Shown here one piece after another: positions 53,045 through 60,569 of a stretch of DNA of 64,000 nucleotides. The notes below the pieces were generated by a model. That model saw only the letters and a program-made list of their open reading frames with translations. It did no database searches and was not told the origin of the DNA. The stretch is taken from the NCBI RefSeq assembly GCF_000333035.1, contig NZ_BANU01000008.1:164802-228801 (forward strand). The letters are read 5' to 3'. The DNA comes from Gordonia sihwensis NBRC 108236 (GTDB lineage Bacteria > Actinomycetota > Actinomycetes > Mycobacteriales > Mycobacteriaceae). A program made the position numbers and the translations under genes. Every line of letters starts with the position of its first letter. The stretch's first letter is position 1.

Positions 53045-53631
53045 GGAACCATCACCAACCCGTCGACCTTGAGGTCTCCGTCTTCGGGGACCAGGCTGAC
53101 GACCAGGCGCAGGTTCTGCAGCGGGGCCGCGTCCTGCTCGGTGTCACGGTCGCCGACCTGGACACTGGCGGCGACCATCACCTCGGCGCCGTCGGCCGAA
53201 CTGGACTGCACGGCGGCCGCGTCGATGCGGCCCTGGCCGTGGGCGCCGGAATCCTTGACGTATGAACTGTAGGCGTCCGCCGACTGCGCGAACGCGTCGT
53301 GAAAGGAGCCGGTGGCACCGGCGAGGATGCGCTTGGCACGCGCGGGGTCGTTCGCGTCGACGTCCAGCAGCAGTTCCACCTCGGCCGTCGCCGCTTTCAG
53401 GTAGTCCTCGTCCGAATACCGCTGGGGTGCTGCCGCCGCGTACCAGATTCCGGCCCCCGCAGCTGCGAGCGCGAGGACGGCGACCGTCGCGAGAATCCAC
53501 CGCGTGCGGCGCGACATCCGCGAACGCAACCCGGCCGACGCCTCGGCCTCCGCCAAATCGTCACGCGCACTGCGCAGTTCGCTGCGCGCGCGCCTCCATT
53601 GTCTGAGGCGGTCGTCTGATCTGAACCCCAC
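53041..53631 (-). CDS. Mce-associated-type membrane protein, copy 1
   Basis: 196 residues. N-terminal charged coil ('DRLRQWRRARSELRSARDDLAEAEASAGL'), membrane helix ~45-67 ('WILATVAVLALAAAGAGIWYAAA'), then an NTF2-like outer domain: 'LKAATAEVELLLDVDANDPARAKRILAGATGSFHDAFA', 'VMVAASVQVGDRDTEQD', 'VDGLVMVP'. This is the closest of the four to known Mce-associated proteins. GTG 53631, 18 bp after the SDR stop; no clear ribosome site. Confidence 0.68.
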   Translation of the reverse strand: MGFRSDDRLRQWRRARSELRSARDDLAEAEASAGLRSRMSRRTRWILATVAVLALAAAGAGIWYAAAAPQRYSDEDYLKAATAEVELLLDVDANDPARAKRILAGATGSFHDAFAQSADAYSSYVKDSGAHGQGRIDAAAVQSSSADGAEVMVAASVQVGDRDTEQDAAPLQNLRLVVSLVPEDGDLKVDGLVMVP

Positions 53632-53649
53632 CCGGTCGAGCGTACTGAT

Positions 53650-54531
53650 TCAGCTCTGGCCTATCCGTCTGCTGTAAGCGGATCGTGACTCGGGATCGGG
53701 GTTCATGAAGATCTCGCCCGAGCGTGTGGTGCGCAGCAAGGCGCGTTTGAGGCTCCGCGGCAGAATCGGGTAGGCGTTCACCCAGCCCATGGAGCGCGGG
53801 GCAGCGGCACGCACCCGGACGCCGGCGATGGAGGCGAGCACCTGTTCGGCGACGACGGCTGTATTCACGGAGGTGACCATCGAGTTGGTCGCGAGCCCGT
53901 CGATGAGTCCGGTCTGGGTGAAGGTCGGCATCACCACGCCGACCCGCACACCGTGGCCGGCGAGCTCCGAATCGAGTGCCTCCGAGAACTCGATGACGCC
54001 TGCCTTCGCCGCGTTGTACACCGTCAACCCCGGTGTGGGCAGACGTCCGGCCACCGACGAGATGTTGACGATCTGGCCGTGTCCGCGGGCCACCATGCGA
54101 GTCGCCGCAGCCTGACTGCCGAGGATCACCCCGAGCAGGTCCACGTCGAGCGTCGCCCGGATCAGCGTCTCGCGGTAGTCGAGGAAGGGGCCCACCGGCA
54201 TGATTCCGGCGTTGTTGACCAGCACGTCGACGGGACCGATCCGGTCGGCGACGGTGTCCAGGAATTTCTCGAACGACGAGCGGTCGGTGACGTCGAGTTC
54301 GATTCCCTCCACGCCGAGATCTGCCGCCGCCTTACCGACCGCATCGACATCGACGTCACCGATCGCCACCTTCGCACCCGCGTCGAGCAGCTCAGTCGCG
54401 ACCTCGAAGCCGATGCCGCGTGCTCCGCCGGTGATCGCGACGACCTTCCCCGCCAGCCGCGCGCGGACCCGGGCCAGACGCGCCCTGCGCCGTCGATCAC
54501 GCGACAACCGGCTGGTGAGCGAAACAGACAT
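53650..54531 (-). CDS. Short-chain dehydrogenase/reductase (Rv3057c-like)
   Basis: 293 residues, classical SDR with an Arg-rich N-terminal extension of about 28 residues. 'VVAITGGARGIGFEVATELLDAGAKVAIGDVD' (TGxxxGIG, NAD-type Asp), 'DVLVNNAGIMPVGPF', 'IVNISSVAGRLPTPGLTVYNAAKAGVIEF' (Ser, Tyr-x-x-x-Lys). The basic ~40-residue C-terminal tail resembles mycobacterial Rv3057c. ATG 54531 has AGGAG at a 5-6-base gap; a start further upstream lacks it. The P450-TetR-SDR order resembles the cyp136 locus of M. tuberculosis (recall, not checked). Confidence 0.87.
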   Translation of the reverse strand: MSVSLTSRLSRDRRRRARLARVRARLAGKVVAITGGARGIGFEVATELLDAGAKVAIGDVDVDAVGKAAADLGVEGIELDVTDRSSFEKFLDTVADRIGPVDVLVNNAGIMPVGPFLDYRETLIRATLDVDLLGVILGSQAAATRMVARGHGQIVNISSVAGRLPTPGLTVYNAAKAGVIEFSEALDSELAGHGVRVGVVMPTFTQTGLIDGLATNSMVTSVNTAVVAEQVLASIAGVRVRAAAPRSMGWVNAYPILPRSLKRALLRTTRSGEIFMNPDPESRSAYSRRIGQS

Positions 54532-54581
54532 GGGTGCTCCTGGGTCGAGGGGCGGCATCCGGCCGGATGCCCGATGGGTAC

Positions 54582-55172
54582 TCAGTGGATCATCGGCGCG
54601 AGGTGCTTGCGAGCCACCGCACGCGCGTAGTCGGAGGTCGAGTGAGCCGGGTCGCTCGCTGGGACTTCGAGATACGACATGACGACGCGCACGTGGATCT
54701 CCACGGCCTGCAGCAGGTCGTCGTCGGCCATCGTGGCGCCGGCCGAACGGAGGGTCGCGGCGATCCTCGCGGTGACCATCTCGATGAACAGTGCACTGAC
54801 ACCGGAGGTCACTTCGCGTACGGTCCGGTCTTCGTGAACCACCCGTCGCAGGAGCGGATCTGTCTGCACCATCTCGGCCCCGCGCGCGAAGGCTTCGGCG
54901 ACGGCCTCTCGCGGCGGCATCCCCTCGACGGCTTCCTCGAGACGTGACAGGCCGGCCTCGAAGGTCTCCAGCGCGACCGCCCGAAACAACGCCTCTTTGT
55001 TCGGAAAACGACGGTAGAGCGTCGACCGGCTCACTCCCGCGGCCCGCGCCACCTCGTCCATCCCCGCCTTCCGGACGCCGACAGCGGCGAACTCCGCGGC
55101 CGCAGCGTCGAGGATGTCGCGTTCCTGTTCGGACACCGAGGCGGTGATCCTGGCCTTTCGCGTCGCAGGCAC
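54582..55172 (-). CDS. TetR-family regulator next to P450
   Basis: 196 residues. HTH: 'ERDILDAAAAEFAAVGVRKAGMDEVARAAGVSRSTLYRRFPNKEALFRAVALE' (about 16-68). The C-terminal domain has no recognised ligand motif. GTG 55172 starts 2 bp after the P450 stop, so the gene is expressed from the P450 promoter and probably feeds back on it. A matching palindrome (ACAnAT-N6-ATnTGT) lies upstream of the P450 gene and again upstream of the DUF2236 gene. Confidence 0.87.
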   Translation of the reverse strand: MPATRKARITASVSEQERDILDAAAAEFAAVGVRKAGMDEVARAAGVSRSTLYRRFPNKEALFRAVALETFEAGLSRLEEAVEGMPPREAVAEAFARGAEMVQTDPLLRRVVHEDRTVREVTSGVSALFIEMVTARIAATLRSAGATMADDDLLQAVEIHVRVVMSYLEVPASDPAHSTSDYARAVARKHLAPMIH

Positions 55173-55174
55173 GA

Positions 55175-56512
55175 CTACCGCTTCCGCATCTGCACCGGGA
55201 GCTTGTCCTTCGGCACCGGCAGGGCGCTGTAATCCATCGGCACCTGATACCCAGTGGGGACCGACCACTCGTAGCCGCGGAGCAGGTGGTGCATCACGGT
55301 CTTGATCTCCATCTGGCCGAAGTATAGTCCGATGCACTTGTGCACGCCTCCGCCGAAGGGCATCCACGCCATCCGGTGCCCCTTGTCCTCGGCGCGCTCG
55401 GCGGAGAAGCGCTCGGGGTCGAACATCGCCGGGTGCGTGTAGTACTGCGGGTCGCGGTGATTGATCAGCTGCGGCACCGAGACCATCGTCCCCTCCGGGA
55501 TGAAGAAGCCCTGGACCTGAGTGTCCTTGACTGCCATGCGCGGCTGCGCCGGAACCGGCGGACACAGTCTCAGCGACTCCTTCATGATCGAGTCCAAGAC
55601 GGTCAACCCGCTCAGGTCTGCGTAATCGAGGTCGGGTCCGAACTCGAACGACTGCGCGCGGGCCTTCTCCTGCCATTCGGGGTACTTCGCCATCCAGTAC
55701 GCCATCTGGGTCATCGTGATGGTCGACGTGTCGTGCGCCGCCATGAGCACGAAGATCATGTGGTTGACCACGTCTTCGTCGGTGAAGGTCTCGCCGTCGT
55801 CGCCCTCGGCGTGGCAGAGCACGGAGAAGAGGTCGGGGGTCGCGTTGGCCCGCTTGGCGGCGATGTGCTCGTAGAAGAAGTCTTCGAGGACCTTGCGCGA
55901 GCGGACGCCCTTCCACCAGCGACCGCCCGGGACCGGCTTGCGGACGTATGCGACGCCGGCGCGGACGGTCTCGATGAAGGCCTTGTTCAGCCGGTCCGCC
56001 TCGTGCTGCGGCAGTTCGAGCCCGAGGAATACTTCGAGTGCGACGTCCAGCGTGAGCGCTTTGAGTTCGGAGAACAGCTTCACTCGGCCGGTCGGGAACC
56101 GGGACACGCGGTCGGCCACCATCGGTTGGAGTTCGTCCATGTAGCCCTTGAGGACTTTGGGCGTGAAAGCCTGCTGGAGGATGTGCCGGTGGTTCCGGTG
56201 TTCCTCGAAGTCGAGCAGCATGATGCCGCGGTTGAAGAACGGTCCGATGAAGTAGCTCCATGCCGGAGCGTTCGCGAACGCGCGGTCCTTGTTCATGAGG
56301 ATCTCGTTCGCCGCCTCGGCGCCCATGCACGTGACGATGCGGACGCCGAAGGCGTTCATTCCCGAGACGTCGCCGTACTGCAGACGTTTGCGGTCGGAGT
56401 AGCCGAACGGATCCCGTCGCATCTGAAGGATCTCCAGCACTCCATTGCGATCGCTGAGCGGCACCGCCTTCAGATCGCTGCCGGCCTCCGGCTGGGCGAG
56501 CACTGCAACCAT
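55175..56512 (-). CDS. Cytochrome P450 (CYP136-like)
   Basis: 445 residues. I-helix 'VLMAAHDTSTITMTQMAYW' (A-x-D-T-S oxygen-activation motif), ExxR 'DSIMKESLRLCPPVP', and the heme loop 'FGGGVHKCIG' with thiolate C393. 'GMNAFGVRIVTCMGAEAANEIL' and 'FFNRGIMLLDFEEHRNHRHILQQAF' suit lipid/sterol-type actinobacterial P450s. ATG 56512 has GAGGA upstream. First gene of the run P450-TetR-SDR-Mas x4-reductase-AlkD; the ferredoxin reductase in the run may be its redox partner. CYP family assignment rests on neighbourhood and overall look. Confidence 0.9.
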   Translation of the reverse strand: MVAVLAQPEAGSDLKAVPLSDRNGVLEILQMRRDPFGYSDRKRLQYGDVSGMNAFGVRIVTCMGAEAANEILMNKDRAFANAPAWSYFIGPFFNRGIMLLDFEEHRNHRHILQQAFTPKVLKGYMDELQPMVADRVSRFPTGRVKLFSELKALTLDVALEVFLGLELPQHEADRLNKAFIETVRAGVAYVRKPVPGGRWWKGVRSRKVLEDFFYEHIAAKRANATPDLFSVLCHAEGDDGETFTDEDVVNHMIFVLMAAHDTSTITMTQMAYWMAKYPEWQEKARAQSFEFGPDLDYADLSGLTVLDSIMKESLRLCPPVPAQPRMAVKDTQVQGFFIPEGTMVSVPQLINHRDPQYYTHPAMFDPERFSAERAEDKGHRMAWMPFGGGVHKCIGLYFGQMEIKTVMHHLLRGYEWSVPTGYQVPMDYSALPVPKDKLPVQMRKR

Positions 56513-56568
56513 CGTTCCTCCTCGATACCGGCCGCCTCAGTTGTGATCCGGCCCATATCTCGATTGAA

Positions 56569-56586
56569 ACAAATAGGTAGATCTGT
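56569..56586 (-). promoter_or_regulatory. TetR-type operator at the P450 promoter
   Basis: ACAAATAGGTAGATCTGT: arms ACAnAT and ATnTGT around six bases, 57-74 bp before the P450 start. The site at 58213-58230 is the same at 14 of 18 positions and shares TGA-ACAAAT outside the core. The probable binder is the TetR encoded second in this operon. Confidence 0.6.
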
Positions 56587-56672
56587 GTCTATAGTTCGTG
56601 GGACATATTTGCGAATCCGTCGCACGCCGTGGACGTCCCCTCACTTCAGGCCGGCGTCCGCCCTCAAAGCTC

Positions 56673-56698
56673 GTTGAGCGAGCACAGCGAGCCGAAAC
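56673..56698 (+). repeat. Dispersed repeat, degenerate solo copy
   Basis: GTTGAGCGAGC-ACAGCGAGC-CGAAAC, a slightly changed copy of the element core seen near 45.1 kb, 57.9-58.1 kb and 63.9 kb. It lies between the P450 promoter and menC. Confidence 0.75.
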
Positions 56699-56872
56699 CG
56701 TCTCCCCGACACTTCCCGCGGAACCGAGGGGCAGTCGGGCGATACGCTGGCCGACATGGTCTTCTCCTCGCCAACCGGCCGTAACAAGCAGTCGCCGTTC
56801 GGTACGTCGGACGACCGGAAGAAGGGTGTGCCGACCTTCCGGCTGCAGCCGAAGAACCCGCCGCCGCCGAGC

Positions 56873-57817
56873 ATGCCGTCGGCCGACGACCTGCTGGAAT
56901 CGGCCAAGGTGGTCGCGCTGCCGATGCACACCCGATTCCGTGGGGTCAAGGTCCGCGAGGCGCTGATCTTCTCCGGTCCCGCGGGCTGGGGCGAGTTCGC
57001 CCCGTTCGTCGAATACGAGGACGCGGAGGCCAAGACCTGGCTCGCGGCGGGCATCGAGGCCGCCTACCTCGGTCCGCCGGCGCCCGTTCGCGACTCGGTG
57101 CGAGTGAATGCGACGGTGCCCGCGGTTCCCGCCGAGGAGGTGGCCGGCCTAATCGCGCGGTATCCCGGCGTCGACACGGTGAAGGTGAAAGTCGCCGAAC
57201 CGGGACAGAGTCTGGCCGACGATGTCGAGCGGGTCGCGGCCGCCCGTGACCTCGTCGGCACCGTCCGGATCGACGCCAACGGCGGCTGGAGCGTGCAACA
57301 GGCGATCGAGGCCGTCGCCGCGATCGGTGACGTGGAGTACGTGGAGCAGCCGTGCGCGACGGTCGAGGAACTCGCGCAGGTGCGCCGCGCCGTCTCGGTC
57401 CCGATCGCGGCCGACGAGTCCATCCGCCGGGCCGGCGATCCGATGCGGGTGGCCGCGCTGGACGCCGCCGACATCGCCGTACTCAAAGTGGCGCCACTAG
57501 GCGGTATGCGGGCGCTGGTCGCGTTGGCGGAACGGCTCCCGATGGACGTGGTCGTCTCCAGCGCCCTCGACACCGCCGTCGGCATGGCCGCCGGAATCGG
57601 AGCGGCCGCCGCACTCCCGGACCTCGACCGCGCGTGCGGGTTGGGTACCGGCGAGTTCTTCGTCCGCGACGTCGCACGGTCGTTCCGGATCGAACACGGC
57701 ACGGTTCGGCCGCGACGTGTGGAGCCGGGAATCGACCTTCCGCTGGCGTCCGCTGAGCGGACTCGATGGTGGCACGAGCGCCTGCGTCGTTGCCACGACC
57801 TGCTGACCCGGCGCTGA
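56873..57817 (+). CDS. menC: o-Succinylbenzoate synthase
   Basis: 314 residues, enolase superfamily; dehydrates SHCHC to o-succinylbenzoate in menaquinone synthesis. 'VVALPMHTRFRGVKVREALIFSGPAGWGEFAPFVEY' is the MenC N-terminal capping domain. Catalytic pieces: 'VKVKV' (KxK), 'VRIDANGGW' (Asp), 'VEQPC' (Glu), 'AADES' (Asp) and 'IAVLKVAPLGG' (Lys). The start ATG 56873 matches known MenC lengths; the open frame upstream to 56756 adds ~39 Lys/Pro-rich residues that the family lacks. No other men genes nearby. Confidence 0.9.
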   Translation: MPSADDLLESAKVVALPMHTRFRGVKVREALIFSGPAGWGEFAPFVEYEDAEAKTWLAAGIEAAYLGPPAPVRDSVRVNATVPAVPAEEVAGLIARYPGVDTVKVKVAEPGQSLADDVERVAAARDLVGTVRIDANGGWSVQQAIEAVAAIGDVEYVEQPCATVEELAQVRRAVSVPIAADESIRRAGDPMRVAALDAADIAVLKVAPLGGMRALVALAERLPMDVVVSSALDTAVGMAAGIGAAAALPDLDRACGLGTGEFFVRDVARSFRIEHGTVRPRRVEPGIDLPLASAERTRWWHERLRRCHDLLTRR

Positions 57818-58200
57818 TCTCGACACGCTCGATCACCCTGGGGTCGCCTCGCAGGCCCATCTCGACAGGCTCGATAACCCTGGGGTCTCCCCACAGGCCG
57901 GTTGAGCGAGCGCAGCGAGTCGAAACCACGTGCCAGGCAATAACAGTCACGCCCATCTCGACAGGCTCGATAACCCTGGCGTCTCCCCACAGGCCGGTTG
58001 AGCGAGCGCAGCGAGTCGAAACCACCCGCCAGGCAACGCTCACGCAATCTCGACACGCTCGATCACCCTGAGGTCTCCCCCCAGGCCGGTTGAGCGAGCG
58101 CAGCGAGTCGAAACCACCCGCCAGGCAATAACAGTCACGCCCATCTCGACACGCTCGGCGCCTGCGGCGCCTCCCGGCTCGATAACCCTGAGGTCTCCTC
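57818..58200. repeat. Tandem copies of a ~96-bp dispersed intergenic repeat
   Basis: About four units beginning ATCTCGACA.GCTCGAT at 57858, 57954, 58046 and 58142 (spacing 96, 92, 96 bp), plus a truncated lead copy at 57821. Each contains GGTTGAGCGAGC-GCAGCGAGTCGAAAC near its middle and CCAGGCAATAACAGTCACGC near its end. Copy four carries a small insertion (GCGCCTGCGGCGCC palindrome). No gene is visible in this 468-bp gap; it lies between menC and the TetR-type operator. Confidence 0.88.
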
Positions 58201-58212
58201 GCAAACTTTGAC

Positions 58213-58230
58213 ACAAATATTTACATCTGT
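58213..58230 (+). promoter_or_regulatory. TetR-type operator at the DUF2236 gene promoter
   Basis: ACAAATATTTACATCTGT, near-palindromic with arms ACAAAT/ATCTGT. It overlaps a possible -35 (TTACAT, 58221-58226), 17 bp before a -10-like TACAGT (58244-58249). It matches the P450 promoter site in 14 of 18 positions. Confidence 0.6.
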
Positions 58231-58285
58231 TCCACCGCGGCGCTACAGTCGACGTCATCACGCCGCACGCGTCATAGGAGACCGC

Positions 58286-59197
58286 ATGAACTCACCGGAC
58301 GTGTTCGAGGCGGGCGTCGGAGAGGCCGAACCCGCCTACGTCGACATCGACTCCATCGATCTGCGCCTCGGCGCCGACTCCCTGGTGTGGAAGTTCTACG
58401 GCGACATCCGGGGAGTCCTCGGCTTCCAGCGTCTGGCCGGCACGGAGAACTGCATCGAACAACTCGCGCAGGGCGTGGAAGACCACTCGGTGATCTTCTC
58501 CGACTTCCTCGGCCGCGCCCGGCGCACAGGCCCGCCGATCATGCGGACCGTGTACTCCGACCAGCCGCACCAGTGGGGCCGACGGGTCCGCGACTTCCAC
58601 CGCGACATCAAGGGAACGGTGCCCGACGGCTCGCGGTATCACGCGCTGAACCCCGAGCTCTACTACTGGGCGCACGCGACCTTCGTCGATCAAGTCCTGA
58701 CTATCACAGACACATTCATCCGGCGGTTGTCGTACGAGGAGAAGGAGCAGATCTTCGAAGAGAGCAAGACGTGGTATCAGCTGTACGGCGTCTCCGCGCG
58801 CAGCCAGCCGGAGACCTACGAGGATTTCTGCGTCTATTGGGAGACGATGTGCGACAAGTTCGTCCCCACCAGGACCATCCTTTACGCCACCGGGTACCTG
58901 AGTAAGGGCGTTCCCGGACCGCGCTGGATGCCCCGGCCGCTGTGGCGCGTGATCTCCGCCCCGATCAACGCCTTTCTACGAACCGTCATCGTCGGCACCC
59001 TCCCCCGCCAGATGCGCGAGGTCTGCGAACTCGACTGGGACGACCGGAAGCAGCGCCGTTTCGATCGCTTCGCAGCGGGGATGCGCGCAGCGAACCCGTT
59101 GTTCAACCGGCTTCCGATCCGGCTGCTGTACACACCGTGGGCGGCCGAGGGCTGGGAACGCACCGGCGTGGATCCGCGCCGGATCCACAACGGGTGA
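58286..59197 (+). CDS. DUF2236/MpaB-like (latex-clearing-protein superfamily) oxygenase
   Basis: 303 residues. 'WKFYGDIRGVLGFQRLAG', 'IMRTVYSDQPHQWGRRVRDFHRDIKGT', 'YHALNPELYYWAHATFVDQVLTI' (His that may bind heme) and 'WAMIS-like...ICAPINAFLRTVIVGTLP' follow the ER-bound oxygenase MpaB/DUF2236 pattern. Characterised relatives are heme b oxygenases that cleave polyprenoid chains. No signal peptide. ATG 58286 has AGGAG seven bases upstream. Shares an operator with the P450 operon, so both may act on one substrate class. Physiological substrate unknown. Confidence 0.78.
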   Translation: MNSPDVFEAGVGEAEPAYVDIDSIDLRLGADSLVWKFYGDIRGVLGFQRLAGTENCIEQLAQGVEDHSVIFSDFLGRARRTGPPIMRTVYSDQPHQWGRRVRDFHRDIKGTVPDGSRYHALNPELYYWAHATFVDQVLTITDTFIRRLSYEEKEQIFEESKTWYQLYGVSARSQPETYEDFCVYWETMCDKFVPTRTILYATGYLSKGVPGPRWMPRPLWRVISAPINAFLRTVIVGTLPRQMREVCELDWDDRKQRRFDRFAAGMRAANPLFNRLPIRLLYTPWAAEGWERTGVDPRRIHNG

Positions 59198-59208
59198 GCG
59201 AGCGCCGG

Positions 59209-60396
59209 TCACTCATCTGCCACGATCCCCAGCACTTCAACTGACCGCAAGGCGGCGTACAGTTCGGCCGACTGCACCGGGTCGGTCACGTCGCGTCCAG
59301 TGAGGTCCCGAACCTTGCGCAATCGGTAGCGGACCGTGTTCCGGTGGCAGTGGAGCGCCTCGGCGACCTCGCCGGCCGCCCCGTGGCAGCGATACCACTC
59401 CGCCAGCACCGAAAGCAGATCATCGCGGTCGGGTGGGGGAAGTCGAAGCACACCGCCCAGCACCGACTCGGTGAACACTCGCGCCGCGCCGGACGCGGTC
59501 ACCAGCAGATGGGCCATCGGGTCACTGCCGAACCGCACCAGCCCCTCCGTGCCCGGCGGCGTGCTGCGCGCCGCCAGCCGCGCCTGTCCGAGAGCCTCCG
59601 GAATCCCCAGCGGAGTACCGAACTCGGCACTGACGCCGATCCGCCCGGCGACTGCCTGCCCGAGTCTGTCGACCGCCCGCACCGCCTCTCGCGACGACGC
59701 GGTGCGCAGCAGCCCGATGTGCACGTCCGCCTGGCTGTCCCAGACCGTCTGAGCCCCGGCGTCGCGCAAGGATGACGTGACCGGTGCCGGCAGCGCCTGG
59801 CCCGGATCCGCCGGAATGATCACCACCACCTGGAACACGCCGTCCTCAGGCACCCCGAGCGTTCGCAGGGCACCGAGCGAACGCACCGAACCGTCGGCGT
59901 GGTCGTCGAAGAGCATCCTGATCAGGCGGTAGCGCGCCTGCGCGTCGGAGTGCGCGAGGAGGGTCTCGGTGTCCCGGTACGCCTCGACCGCGGCGTCGGA
60001 GAATGCGTCGATCAACTCCCAGAGCAGGGTCGCGCATTCATGGACTTCCGGGTCACCCGGCCCCTTCGACAGCGCCGTCAGCTGTTCCCAGATCAGTCGG
60101 CCGCCGAGCCGGAACGCGTGCAGCAGCGCCGCCAGGGGCACCCCTCGCTCGGCTTTGAGTCGGCCGACCGCAAGCGCCGGCTTGAGGTTCGGCTCCGCCC
60201 CGGCGAGCGCCCGGATGATCTCCGCCAGATTGTCCCGGCACGCGCCCCGCAACTCCTCCTCCGCCAGCGGGCCGCCGTCGACGTAGAAACGGTCGGCCTG
60301 GGTGATGCGGACCGCCAACTCCTCCGCCACCGAGTCGACGTCGCTGAGCAGCAGAAGCGCGGGTGAGTTCAACCGCGGAGTGGTCGGGGAGTTCAC
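59209..60396 (-). CDS. PucR/CdaR-family transcriptional regulator
   Basis: About 395 residues. The N-terminal part (to ~170) is helical ('ELAVRITQADRFYVDGGPLAEEELRGACRDNLAEII') and typical of RsbT-co-antagonist/PucR-like sensors; a GGDEF-like central domain follows. The C-terminal PucR HTH is 'AEWYRCHGAAGEVAEALHCHRNTVRYRLRKVRDLTG'. GTG 60396 is my start choice; the frame remains open further upstream and the start is uncertain. Divergent from the ALDH-GMC pair, which it probably activates or represses in response to the substrate. Confidence 0.82.
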   Translation of the reverse strand: MNSPTTPRLNSPALLLLSDVDSVAEELAVRITQADRFYVDGGPLAEEELRGACRDNLAEIIRALAGAEPNLKPALAVGRLKAERGVPLAALLHAFRLGGRLIWEQLTALSKGPGDPEVHECATLLWELIDAFSDAAVEAYRDTETLLAHSDAQARYRLIRMLFDDHADGSVRSLGALRTLGVPEDGVFQVVVIIPADPGQALPAPVTSSLRDAGAQTVWDSQADVHIGLLRTASSREAVRAVDRLGQAVAGRIGVSAEFGTPLGIPEALGQARLAARSTPPGTEGLVRFGSDPMAHLLVTASGAARVFTESVLGGVLRLPPPDRDDLLSVLAEWYRCHGAAGEVAEALHCHRNTVRYRLRKVRDLTGRDVTDPVQSAELYAALRSVEVLGIVADE

Positions 60397-60569
60397 GCGT
60401 GCACGTCCAATCAATCGCAGTGTGACCCACGATACGCGGCCATTGTGCACCGGCACAAAGTCGGCCGGATCAACCCTGTGCCGCCATACCTGGCACCGTC
60501 GGTGACCCCACTCACACAATGGAGCGATCACTGCCGAGCGTGCACGCTCACCTGGCGAATGGAGCAGAA

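Noticed and set aside
56756..56872. 39-residue N-terminal extension of MenC
   Set aside because: Known MenC proteins begin about 12-16 residues before the VVALPM motif; the extra residues are Lys/Pro-rich and unlike the family.
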